Part shown: positions 18,094-26,271 of the stretch, piece after piece
Layout of the letters: each line of letters starts with the position of its first letter
Position numbering within the stretch: position 1 is the stretch's first letter
Assembly (NCBI RefSeq): GCF_041449215.1
Contig: NZ_JBGNFV010000001.1
Location: 2,517,001-2,581,000 of the forward strand
Direction of reading: 5' to 3'
Length of the DNA: 64,000 bases
Source: Roseivirga sp. BDSF3-8
Lineage (GTDB): Bacteria > Bacteroidota > Bacteroidia > Cytophagales > Cyclobacteriaceae
Translations under genes and position numbers: made by a program
Notes under the pieces: model-generated
The model's database searches: none
Told to the model about the DNA's origin: nothing
What the model saw: only the letters and a program-made list of their open reading frames with translations

Positions 18094-18129
18094 TGTACGA
18101 AAACGTACAGGTGTGTACAGGTTTGTACG
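18094..18129. promoter_or_regulatory. Four GTAC sites at 10-bp spacing, candidate operator
   Basis: GTAC cores lie at 18095-18098, 18105-18108, 18115-18118 and 18125-18128, exactly one helical turn apart. The first two form the perfect palindrome TGTACG-AAAA-CGTACA (18094-18109). The cluster is 101-136 bases upstream of the permease start at 17993, which suggests a cooperative repressor or activator site. The regulator is unknown. Confidence 0.5.
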
Positions 18130-18291
18130 GTTTTATGCCACCTTACCGCAGGTCTGCATACAGATGGCTATCCTCCGTTAAAGCACATTCTTCGATAAGG
18201 TGAATTCCGGTCTGCTTGAATATTTAGGTTTTACACCATGAATATGTAAGGGCTACAGCAAGATTGTTCCTTTTACTCAGAGGTTTAGCCT

Positions 18292-18299
18292 TATTTTTG
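18292..18299 (+). promoter_or_regulatory. Candidate Bacteroidota -7 promoter element
   Basis: TATTTTTG matches the TAnnTTTG element of the Bacteroidota primary sigma factor and lies 58 bases upstream of the ATG at 18357. No good TTTG -33 element is seen at standard spacing. Confidence 0.3.
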
Positions 18300-18356
18300 G
18301 GCGTTAATAATGAATAGAGGTTTTTGCCGATAAACCACAGCTGGTCCGAGGTTGAT

Positions 18357-20459
18357 ATGAGAAAGTTTTCAGTAATCGTTACGTTTTTGATAACGGCATG
18401 CCTTCCATGCGTGGGGCAAACCATACAGGACATTAATCACGAGGGCCTTGCCTTATATGAGAGATTATCCGGAGATTCTGATCTTACGGATGTATTCATA
18501 GCGTTTGATGATCCGTTACGGAAGGAGTGGTCGGTGATACCTGCAAATGGACGAGGCGTCAGTTTGGAACGCATGAATTCTTTCCGAACCGGACTCGATA
18601 CATTGCTCGCAGCTGTGTTCAAAGAGCATGTACAAAAGCAGCTTCACAAATTAATGGAAGCAGGAGGACCACAGAACTTTTACTTTGCCTTTTATGGAAT
18701 ACCTGATTCCAAAAAGCCATGGGGCTTTTCCCTGGAGGGGTCCCATCTGTCTGTAAACATCACAATTAAAGGCCGGCATTTCTCTTACACCCCTATGCTG
18801 GTAGGTGCAAAACCTGCCCGGTCAGCACCTGATGGTGAAGGTGAGGTAGAAAGAGCACTCGCTGAGGAGGAGGAAAGGCCTGTGGCATTACTGAACCTTT
18901 TATCTGAAGAACAACGAAAAGAAGCTATTACATCTAACCAATCTCCCGGACAACTACGATACGGGCTACGCGATGTCCTTCAATATAATCTTGAAGGACT
19001 TCAATATGGTGAAGTAGAATCGGAGCTGGATCAGGTGTTTTTTTATAAAACATTCAGCGCACATGTTGAAAGAGTGCACCCGGAATTGTCTGATCCGGTT
19101 TATGACAGGTCTTTAGATATAAATCAGGGTGAGTTTCAAATCTCATGGAAGGGCTCTGATAAACTTGATGAAGATCACTATTACATGATTGCTACACCGA
19201 AGGTATTGGTAGAGTACCTAAACAAATCTGACAGCAACGAAGCCCTATCTGTTTTGAGAGAGAAATCTTATGATTTTGGGAAGGAGTTCGTGGAAGTAAA
19301 GGAAAAAAAGCTACCTCATGGCGTATACATGGTGGACTATGTAAGATCAAGCAATGAATACTTTCATTCCACACATGCCGGCTTCCAATTATATTCTTTT
19401 GAGGATAATGGTAGATTGATAAGGATCAATCCAGGTTCAGACAATGCCGTATTAATGTATAATGACAGCATCATTCGGTACAGTTTGCAATATTATGAGT
19501 TTATTGACCTGAAATACCACTGGGAGGATGGTCATTTGATAGGCAAAAGTAAATTACCTGAATCTGAGGTGAAATATAGCTTCTCGCCTATGCCTGGGGT
19601 TGAGGATATGCCGGATCTGTACGTACAGCAAGCCTATTCTCTGCAAAATTCTTTCTGGTATATCGAATCAGACGACCAATCTGCATTAAACAAAGCAATG
19701 GTACACTTCATTGACGATGACACGTACACTGTTCAGTTTGCAGAGCCGAGAGAAAACGGCGACCTCGTGAGAGATGGCGTTTATTATACTAAAGTTTACG
19801 AGGGGTACATGGTGTTGGCTCTCAAAGATAATTATTCACTGGGCGAAGATTACTTTCTGTTTTTCTATCAGGCAGATTCTGAGGTGCTTAAAGCCAAAGG
19901 GGTGGAAAGTATCGATGAACTCATCGAGGTGAAAACCATGGATTATGAGCTGAATAAGCTACCACTACCTACTGACAGGACGCTCAAAAAGATACGCAGT
20001 AAGATCATAGGAGAATGGAAGTTTGAAGGGAATGTACCAGCGAATAACTCTGAAGATAGCTTGTCTGCTTTAAAGTATAGCATTCAGTTTCAGGATGATG
20101 GTAAAATTAGCGTAGCTTATGAAACGATGCTCGTAGATAGCTCCGGGAGGGCGCGGCGCTTCAAAGGCTGGGAAAAAGGCCGGTGGAAGCTGTCTGTAAC
20201 CGGTGAGTATTTGCTGGTTGATTATAACGGATTTGAAGACTGGATAAGGCTGTCTAATCTGGCCGGTAATACTATGAAAGCACAGGTTTCGCTTGAAAAT
20301 AGGAAATACGTAACGCCCTTGATTAAGATTGATGTAATGCTGGAAAAGGAAACATTCTACCAATATTATATAGCAGGGTTCATGGGCCTGTCCCTGGTTG
20401 CATTCGGGGTCGTAAAGGTCAGGAGAAAGGTTAAAAAGAAGAAAAAGGTGTCTGACTGA
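18357..20459 (+). CDS. Large secreted, C-terminally anchored hypothetical protein
   Basis: 700 residues from the ATG at 18357, which starts a signal peptide (MRKFSVIVTFLITACLPCVG); the frame extends 11 codons upstream without protein character. A long extracytoplasmic region with many acidic and aromatic strands follows, including a lipocalin-like stretch near the end (KIIGEWKFEGNVPANNS, WEKGRWKLSVTGEYLLVDY). One C-terminal TM helix (YYIAGFMGLSLVAFGVV) is followed by a basic tail (RRKVKKKKKVSD). I do not recognise the family; the topology suggests a periplasmic domain tethered to the inner membrane. Confidence 0.65.
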   Translation: MRKFSVIVTFLITACLPCVGQTIQDINHEGLALYERLSGDSDLTDVFIAFDDPLRKEWSVIPANGRGVSLERMNSFRTGLDTLLAAVFKEHVQKQLHKLMEAGGPQNFYFAFYGIPDSKKPWGFSLEGSHLSVNITIKGRHFSYTPMLVGAKPARSAPDGEGEVERALAEEEERPVALLNLLSEEQRKEAITSNQSPGQLRYGLRDVLQYNLEGLQYGEVESELDQVFFYKTFSAHVERVHPELSDPVYDRSLDINQGEFQISWKGSDKLDEDHYYMIATPKVLVEYLNKSDSNEALSVLREKSYDFGKEFVEVKEKKLPHGVYMVDYVRSSNEYFHSTHAGFQLYSFEDNGRLIRINPGSDNAVLMYNDSIIRYSLQYYEFIDLKYHWEDGHLIGKSKLPESEVKYSFSPMPGVEDMPDLYVQQAYSLQNSFWYIESDDQSALNKAMVHFIDDDTYTVQFAEPRENGDLVRDGVYYTKVYEGYMVLALKDNYSLGEDYFLFFYQADSEVLKAKGVESIDELIEVKTMDYELNKLPLPTDRTLKKIRSKIIGEWKFEGNVPANNSEDSLSALKYSIQFQDDGKISVAYETMLVDSSGRARRFKGWEKGRWKLSVTGEYLLVDYNGFEDWIRLSNLAGNTMKAQVSLENRKYVTPLIKIDVMLEKETFYQYYIAGFMGLSLVAFGVVKVRRKVKKKKKVSD

Positions 20460-20517
20460 TAGACAGGGAGTAGATACAATAATCCACAAATGAAACCCAT
20501 ATCCTCAGGGTAAGTCA

Positions 20518-20541
20518 AAAGGCGCCGAAGCGCCTTTTTTG
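20518..20541. terminator. Bidirectional terminator
   Basis: GGCGC (20521-20525) and GCGCC (20530-20534) flank a CGAA loop, with AAAA before and TTTTTT after. It follows the plus-strand gene ending at 20459 and, on the minus strand, the peptide gene ending at 20560, so it can serve both. Confidence 0.7.
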
Positions 20542-20559
20542 ATGAAACCTTTCAGTGCA

Positions 20560-20760
20560 TCAACATGGACGAAATATTGAATTGTAACAGCCATTATTAG
20601 TTGGCTGACATTCCGGCTGAATGTAAGACCATACACACTGGCAATCAGTTGCTCTGATGCCTGTAGGCTCCGGATAGAGAATAGTTCCCCCTTTTGTTGC
20701 AGAAAGTGACGTATTAAAACTTTTCACCTTCAGATCGTCGAGGCTTAGCTTTCTTTTCAT
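20560..20760 (-). CDS. Lanthipeptide-like (pinensin-type) precursor peptide
   Basis: 66 residues with ATG start. The leader KRKLSLDDLKVKSFNTSLSA matches the leader pattern I recall for pinensin-family class I lanthipeptides (L-x-L-x2-L-x-V-x-S-F-x-T) and ends in KGG (23-25). The 41-residue core holds five cysteines (DCQC, PEC, NNGC, FRPC) and several Ser/Thr, as needed for (methyl)lanthionine rings. Leader removal at Gly-Gly would be by a C39-type peptidase/ABC exporter. No dehydratase, cyclase or exporter is encoded in the window, so modification enzymes would have to act in trans. A terminator follows at 20518-20541. Confidence 0.75.
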   Translation of the reverse strand: MKRKLSLDDLKVKSFNTSLSATKGGTILYPEPTGIRATDCQCVWSYIQPECQPTNNGCYNSIFRPC

Positions 20761-21176
20761 AGGTAAATATGTTAAGTGAGAAATTTGGTTTCGCTGGTAA
20801 GGGTGGTTGTTTTATGTAATATACTCAATAATAGAGTGAATAAGTAATTTTAGAGTGGTTTTTGATGGGCAGGAATTGATTCTGCATCCCGCGTTGCGAC
20901 GTTCTTAAATAAATTGTACTTTTACGGCCCTAAAGCATTTCCTTCGGAAGTCTCCCCCCACTTATCCACACCGAACTGCTTCGTCTCTGCTCCATCTCTG
21001 GTCCCTAACTACTCCGTGTATCCTATACCTATCCTATAGGTGACCTATAAGGTTCCCTTACCCTGCCATATGCGATAAATTGTACTTTATTCACATTCCT
21101 GTTTAGCGTGTACTACCACCTTTCCACATAGCAGAACAATCCCTCCGCCGAAGTCGATAGCCCCACCCTGTCAAAA

Positions 21177-21395
21177 GGCTCAACGTTCATCTTCATTTCC
21201 AGCATTATCGGCTCGGTGATCGCGTATTACTTTGTGTACGATTGGCTACAGCAGTTCACCTATCATACCAACCTGTCGCTGTGGGTATTCCTGGCCGCCG
21301 CCTCTGCCGCCATCATCATCGCCCTGTGTACGGTAAGTTACCACACCGTACGCGCCGCTACCATTAATCCAGTCAAGTGCTTGCGTTCAGAATAA
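21177..21395 (+). pseudogene. C-terminal fragment of an FtsX/MacB-type permease
   Basis: An open frame without a start, beginning by about 21177, encodes the last ~72 residues of an FtsX domain: SVIAYYFVYDWLQQFTYH, then LWVFLAAASAAIIIALCTVS, and the family ending NPVKCLRSE before TAA at 21395. The full gene at 15618 ends in the equivalent DPVKALKSE. Nothing upstream continues the protein, so this is a remnant left at the edge of the repeat-rich island. Confidence 0.8.
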
Positions 21396-21420
21396 GGGGT
21401 TTCAGGGCTGGCACCCACTG

Positions 21421-21508
21421 TAGAGATGCGGTCTGCATAGATGCGGTCTGCATAGATGCGGTCTGCATAGACGCGGTCTGCATAGACGCGATTAATCGCG
21501 TCTCTACG
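21421..21508. repeat. 15-bp iterated REP-like repeat ending in a palindrome
   Basis: A 17-bp first unit and three 15-bp units of the form TAGA(T/C)GCGGTCTGCA run from 21421 to 21482. They are followed by the perfect palindrome GACGCGATTAATCGCGTC (21486-21503) flanked by TA and TCTACG. The same architecture occurs at 22754-22811 and a variant palindrome at 15553-15576. This resembles REP/BIME elements mobilised by RAYT transposases, and a broken RAYT gene lies 950 bases away. Confidence 0.75.
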
Positions 21509-21551
21509 TACTGGGGTTGGGGATGAGTGTGGTTTAGCATACCTCCTTAGC

Positions 21552-22330
21552 ATGTTGCTATAATGGAATATTGTGCATAGAACCGCCCCTGGCTAAAAAA
21601 GGGAATGGTACCTTTTTTAGCCTGTCCCCTCCTGGTTTCAGGTGGGGAATTTTGCTTGTACTGGTTCGGGATTAGCGCAGCGTATCCCGGACCTATTATT
21701 TTCCTTTAGGTTGCACCTGAAGAGCCCGGCAGGGCTAGTGTGCACAGCTCAGTACAATGTAGATCAATTATCTGTCCCGGCTCTTTCATCTTGCAGTAGC
21801 TGTAATGTATTCAATGAGGTGGTTTGGTATATCTCCGTCGTATGTTGCTATAGTGGAATATTGTGCATAGAACCACCCCTGGCTAAAAAAGGGAATGGCA
21901 CCTTTTTTCTCCTGTCCCCTCCTGGTTTCAGGTGGGGAATTTTGCATTGTACTGGTTCGGGCTTAGCGCAGCGTATCCCGGACCTATCAATTTCCTTCAG
22001 GTTGCACCTGAAGAGCCCGGCAGGGCTGGTGTGCACAGCTCAGTACAATGTAGATCAATTATCTGTCCCGGCTCTTTTATCTTGCAGTAGGTGTAATGTA
22101 TTTAATGAGGTGGTATAGCATATCTCCGTGGTATGTTGCTATAGTGGAATATTGTGCATAGAACCACCCCTGGCTAAAAAAGGGAATGGTACCTTTTTTA
22201 GCCTGTCCCCTCCTGGTTTCAGGTGGGGAATTTTGCTTGTACTGGTTCGGGATTAGCGCAGCGTATCCCGGACCTATCAATTTCCTTCAGGTTGCACCTG
22301 AAGAGCCCGGTAGGGCTAGTGTGCTCAGAG
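21552..22330. repeat. Tandem array (2.7 copies) of a ~291-bp multi-hairpin unit
   Basis: Copies start at 21552, 21842 and 22133 (spacing 290 and 291). Each contains in order: a hairpin with A/T-run arms (21591-21622 in copy 1, perfect 12-bp stem); CCCC-T-CCTG...CAGG-T-GGGG (21626-21647); CTGGTTCGGGAT...ATCCCGGACC (21661-21693); CTTTAGGT-TGC-ACCTGAAG (21704-21722); and AGCCC-GGCA-GGGCT (21723-21736). About 155 unstructured bases follow. Copy 3 stops after the fifth hairpin. Long open frames read through the array, but they are translated repeat. The tail of the unit recurs at 22935 and 23117, and distant relatives occur at 25.8, 26.1, 26.2 and 31.4 kb. Confidence 0.85.
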
Positions 22331-22753
22331 GCTAATGCTTAGCGATAATTCTGATTTTATAAATAGAATGTACGGCCGAAGAGAAAAAGAACTAACCCTG
22401 AATCGTTGTAAACATTATTTTGCACCGGTAAAATCCGCACTGTCTACCCGCTATGTCCGGTCTGTACAAAAATAAATATCGAACAGATTCCCTCCGTTTG
22501 CCACACTGGGACTACGGGTGGAATGCCGCCTATTTTGTCACCATTTGTACACTGGACAAGCACTGTCATTTTGGGAATGTGGCGAATGGTGAAATGGCAT
22601 TAAATGAAATCGGATTGATTGCCCGCAATCTTTGGATGGAAATTGCAGTCCGTTTTCCATTTGTAGAATTGGGCGAATATATTGTCATGCCTAATCATAT
22701 CCATGGGATTATAATAATCGATAAACCGGATGGTGAGGAATTCACCCCCGTCG

Positions 22754-22811
22754 TAGAGACGCGGTCTGCAGAGACGCGGTCTGCAAAGACGCGATTAATC
22801 GCGTCTCTACG
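22754..22811. repeat. Second copy of the REP-like repeat, inside the RAYT gene
   Basis: Two GAGACGCGGTCTGCA units, then the same GACGCGATTAATCGCGTC palindrome and CTCTACG flank as at 21421-21508. It interrupts the transposase reading frame after codon ~100. Confidence 0.75.
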
Positions 22812-22829
22812 TGGTAGGGTGTGGAGATG

Positions 22830-23215
22830 AAGATTTGCTACGTCCCGCTGGGACTAAATATTGGCATTGTGCCTTTTTCTACAAAGGCGTCGTCCCCCTG
22901 GGTCTGGTTTTGCCGTTCTGATGCCACCTGCTTGCTGGTTCGGGATTAGCGCAGCGTATCCTGGCAAGGAGTTCCGGTCATGTCGATCTTGCTAGGCATT
23001 CATGGTGTGGTGCGGGTTTGCTACGTCCCGCTGGGACTAAATAAAAAATTGTGTTTTTTTCTACAAAGGCTTCGTCCCGCTGGGACTGCTTTTGTTGTAC
23101 TGATAACACCTGCTTACTGGTTCGGGCTTAGCGAAGCGTATCCCGGACCTATCATTTTCCTTTAGGTTGCACCTGAAGAGCCCGGCAGGGCTAGTGTGCT
23201 CAGAGGCTCTTTGAT
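22830..23215. repeat. Two ~130-bp direct repeats with GTCCC/GGGAC palindromes
   Basis: TTTGCTACGTCCCGCTGGGA followed by CTAAATA occurs near 22836 and 23018. Each copy continues with TTTTTCTACAAAGGC, a second CGTCCC...TGGG(A/T)C palindrome, and then the CTGGTTCGGG(A/C)T hairpin of the 291-bp unit (22935 and 23117). The second copy also carries the ACCTGAAG and AGCCCGGCAGGGCT hairpins up to about 23200. All of this lies within the split RAYT gene. Confidence 0.65.
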
Positions 23216-23616
23216 GTATCGATACTAAAGTTTTGAATTGACGAATCCCGAAAGGTACTACCAGGTTTCGCCTGGCAATCCCGATTCTACGACCATATCA
23301 TCCGAAACGATCGGTCATTCCAACGCATTTCGGATTACATCATTGATAATCTGTTGAAGTGGGCTCAGGATCGGTTTTACATGTAGTTATTTTGTGTTGT
23401 CATTAGGTCTCGATTTTTGAATATTAAATCATTTCTGTGAAAATGATTGATCAATAAACCGATTGATGGTGGTATTGAATTTACGGTGAATTTTAAGAGA
23501 AATTTTTCAGTGAAAATCGGACGCAATAGTGGAAATTAAAACTTGAAAAAAGACAGATAAGTAAATTTATTTCATCCGCAGCCAGATCGTGGATTTTTTA
23601 TAAAAAATCAAAAAAT

Positions 23617-24348
23617 ATGATTGAATTATTAATTGAATTAAAGTGGCCAGTAATTGTGATTTTAATCCTTATAGGGGCCTCCTTCTTTATTAAATATCTA
23701 TACATTATTAGCTTAAATAAAATGTTGGAATATAAAAAATTGCAACTCAATAAAGACCTTGAAACATTTAAGGGTTATATCACGAAAGAGACTGAAAGAT
23801 ACAAAAACGACCTTGAGCATTTGAGATTAGAATATGAAATTAAATACTCAAGATTGCATCAAGATCGTGCATCAATCGTGCAATCACTCTATGGGAAATT
23901 GATTCACCTCCGAATATCTATGGAAAGAATGACTGCCCCCCTTAAATATGGTTCCGATGAAAATGAAAGAGAAAGGGAAGAAAATGCTTTGATAAATAAC
24001 GCTACTGATAGATTTGACGATTTTTCTGTCTTCTATGAAGTGAATAAATTAATATTCCCATCAGATATATGTGAGTTAATAGAAGAAATAAAGGATACTT
24101 ATTATGATGCGATCTTTGATTATATGGAGCCGGTACGATTTCAGAAAATGGGAGTTGTTGATAAAAAAGACCTAATAGAGCCCAGAAAAAAAGCAATTGA
24201 AGCAGGAAAAACAATCAGGGAAAAGGTGCCTGCTATTCTTGGTAAAATTGAACAGCACTTTCGATTATATTTAGGTGTGGATGATCCTAGTGCTGTTACC
24301 CCACCCCCTCAAACTTTTCCCAAATCAAATCCAGCCTCAGATTATTGA
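23617..24348 (+). CDS. Membrane-anchored coiled-coil hypothetical protein
   Basis: 243 residues: one N-terminal TM helix (11-33, PVIVILILIGASFFIKYLYI), then a long Lys/Glu-rich coiled coil (~40-95), then a helical region (LIEEIKDTYYDAIFDYMEP). The TM-plus-coiled-coil layout is common among accessory or defence-associated hypotheticals, but no diagnostic motif is present. Its DNA and its 230-base upstream region are much more A/T-rich than the arginine genes it abuts, suggesting acquisition. The last 53 bases overlap the end of argH, so the argH stop and this C-terminus (VTPPPQTFPKSNPASDY) share DNA. Confidence 0.6.
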   Translation: MIELLIELKWPVIVILILIGASFFIKYLYIISLNKMLEYKKLQLNKDLETFKGYITKETERYKNDLEHLRLEYEIKYSRLHQDRASIVQSLYGKLIHLRISMERMTAPLKYGSDENEREREENALINNATDRFDDFSVFYEVNKLIFPSDICELIEEIKDTYYDAIFDYMEPVRFQKMGVVDKKDLIEPRKKAIEAGKTIREKVPAILGKIEQHFRLYLGVDDPSAVTPPPQTFPKSNPASDY

Positions 24349-25576
24349 TAGATCCCTCGTGTGTGTGGTGTACTGAGGTGTCCGGGTGGTAGTTGCCGCT
24401 GTTGATGGCGGTGCCGACCTGCTGGTAGGCTTCGCGGAAGGGTACGCCGGACATCACGCGTTTATTCACTTCTTCCACACTGTAAATGTATCTGTACTTA
24501 TCCTCGTGGATGGCCGTGGGGTTTACCTGTACCCGCTGCAGCATGTAGTTGCACAGGCTCAGGCTGCTTTTCAGGTCCTGGATGGCGGGGAAGAGAATGT
24601 CTTTGAGCAACTGCAGGTCGCGGTGGTAGCCGCTGGGCAGGTTGTTCGTCATCATCATGATCTCATTGGGCAGCGCCATCTGGCGGTTGCTTTTGGCGCG
24701 CATCAGTTCGAATACATCCGGATTTTTCTTGTGAGGCATAATGCTGGAGCCGGTCGTGAGCTCATCGGGGAAGGTGAGGAAGCCGAAGTTCTGGCTGTTG
24801 TACAGGCATACATCCATAGCCAACTTGCCGAGCGTATGGCTGAGGCCGGCCATAGCAAAGGCAAGGGTAAGTTCCGTCTTGCCGCGGGCCATCTGGGCGT
24901 TTACCACATTCACGTGCATCGAGTCGAAGCCCAGCAACTCCGTAGTCAGGCTGCGGTCGATGGGTAGGGAAGAGCCGTAGCCTGCGCCGGAACCGAGGGG
25001 GTTTTGGTTGATAAACCCATGAGCCGCTTTGAACAGACGCAGATCATCCGCCAGGGCTTCCGCATAGGCAGAAAACCAAAGCCCGAAGCTGGAAGGCATA
25101 GCAGCCTGCAGGTGCGTATAACCGGGGATCAGTACCTCCTTATGCTCCTCCGCAGCGGCCATAAGGGTGCGGAAGAGATCTTTTATCAGCTCTACCATCT
25201 CCTTAACCTCTGCACGCAGGTAAAGCTTTATGTCTACCAGCACCTGGTCATTACGCGAGCGGGCGGTGTGGATGCGCTTACCCGTATCGCCGAGGCGCTC
25301 CGTCAGCATCATTTCCACCTGAGAGTGTACATCCTCCACACCCGGCTGTATGGCGAAGGTGCCTTCCTCCACTTCTTTAAGAATGGCATTTAGTCCCTCT
25401 TCCAGTTGCTGGCCCTCTTCCTGAGTAATCAGACCCGTCTTTTGCAGCATCTTCGCATGCGCGATACTGCCGATAACGTCGTATTTGGCCAGGTGCATAT
25501 CCAGTTCGCGGTCATTGCCTACAGTGTACTGCTCTATGCTGTCCTCTATGCTATATCCTTTGTCCCAGAGTTTCAT
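24296..25576 (-). CDS. argH: Argininosuccinate lyase
   Basis: 426 residues of the fumarase/aspartase superfamily; cleaves argininosuccinate to arginine and fumarate. The superfamily signature GSSIMPHKKNPD is present, as are TARSRNDQV (substrate binding) and GYTHLQAAMPSSFG. It is the last gene of the arginine cluster and is separated from argE by 695 bases of repeats. Its 3' end overlaps the convergent coiled-coil gene by 53 bases. Length is slightly short of the usual 450-470, mostly at the C-terminus. Confidence 0.95.
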   Translation of the reverse strand: MKLWDKGYSIEDSIEQYTVGNDRELDMHLAKYDVIGSIAHAKMLQKTGLITQEEGQQLEEGLNAILKEVEEGTFAIQPGVEDVHSQVEMMLTERLGDTGKRIHTARSRNDQVLVDIKLYLRAEVKEMVELIKDLFRTLMAAAEEHKEVLIPGYTHLQAAMPSSFGLWFSAYAEALADDLRLFKAAHGFINQNPLGSGAGYGSSLPIDRSLTTELLGFDSMHVNVVNAQMARGKTELTLAFAMAGLSHTLGKLAMDVCLYNSQNFGFLTFPDELTTGSSIMPHKKNPDVFELMRAKSNRQMALPNEIMMMTNNLPSGYHRDLQLLKDILFPAIQDLKSSLSLCNYMLQRVQVNPTAIHEDKYRYIYSVEEVNKRVMSGVPFREAYQQVGTAINSGNYHPDTSVHHTHEGSINNLRLDLIWEKFEGVG

Positions 25577-26271
25577 GGTTGTGTTTTAATTAACTCCTTC
25601 CCTTTTGGGGAAGGTGGCTGCGGAGCCAAAGCATCGTGCTCTCAGCAACCGGTTTGAAATAGTACTTTCCCGACTTCTAGAATCTGCCTTCGCAGACGGA
25701 AGGGGTTTTAGCGTCAGGCAGGCTGCCGGCTAGGAACATCCTGCCTGACGCTTTTTGTCTGCAAGCCCCGCCGAAAGTCGGACCTCCCTGATTCAACAAA
25801 AACCTTCGTTTTTATTGACCTGTCCCCTCCCGTCAACTGACGGGTGGGGAATAGGCTGATGGGGTGTTTTCTATGCTATAACCTTTTCATGGTTTAGTTA
25901 ATTAATTCCTTCCCCGAGGGGAAGCTGGGCACGCACCCGTGTGGCTGCGGAGCCTAAGTATCGTGCCCTCAGCAACCGGTTTGAAATAGTACTTTCCAGA
26001 CTTCTAGAATCTGCCTTCGCAGACGGAAGGGGTTTTAGCGTCTGGCAGGCTGTCGGCTAGGAGCATCCTGCCTGGGCCCGCCCCTGGCTCAAAAAGTGCT
26101 GTAGCCTTTTTGAACCGTCCCCTCCCAGGGGGTGGGGAATTACTAAGGTGCTATTTTTATGCCCTTTATATGAAGGTTATGGACAAAAGTCGGACCTCCC
26201 TGGCTCTACAAAAACCTTCGTTTTTATTAACCTGCCCCCTCTCCGCTGGCTAGCGGATGGGGAGTTATTTT
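25577..26271. repeat. argE-argH spacer of duplicated hairpin repeats
   Basis: No gene is visible. A ~160-bp block (GGCTGCGGAGCC...CATCCTGCCTG) occurs twice, with the string AGCAACCGGTTTGAAATAGT at 25644 and 25971 (offset 327). A second ~80-bp block starting GTCGGACCTCCCTG occurs at 25777 and 26189 (offset 412). Within these are CCCC...GGGG hairpins with different arms at 25824-25849, 26119-26137 and 26236-26262. A perfect 12-bp stem GCGTCAGGCAGG/CCTGCCTGACGC (25711-25722, 25740-25751) is followed by TTTTT. Confidence 0.75.

Larger units (their letters stand above)
22453..23386 (+). pseudogene. RAYT (REP-associated Y1 transposase) gene, interrupted
   Basis: The N-terminal part (22453 to about 22750) encodes a typical RAYT/IS200-like start: DSLRLPHWDYGWNAAYFVT, then GEYIVMPNHIHGIIIID with the metal-binding HxH (His82, His84). 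The frame then enters a REP palindrome block (22754-22811) and stops at 22830. The C-terminal part reappears without a start at 23237-23386 (GFAWQSRFYDHIIRNDRS...DYIIDNLLKW, then TAG), including the RFYDHIIRN segment where the catalytic Tyr is expected. About 480 bases of repeats separate the two parts and some middle codons are missing. Confidence 0.8.

Noticed and set aside
21421-21508. CRISPR array
   Set aside because: The 15-bp units are directly abutting with no unique spacers, and no cas gene is present.
21642-22118. Protein-coding frame of about 158 residues across the tandem repeat
   Set aside because: It is the repeat unit read through twice, with hairpins throughout and no protein-like conservation.
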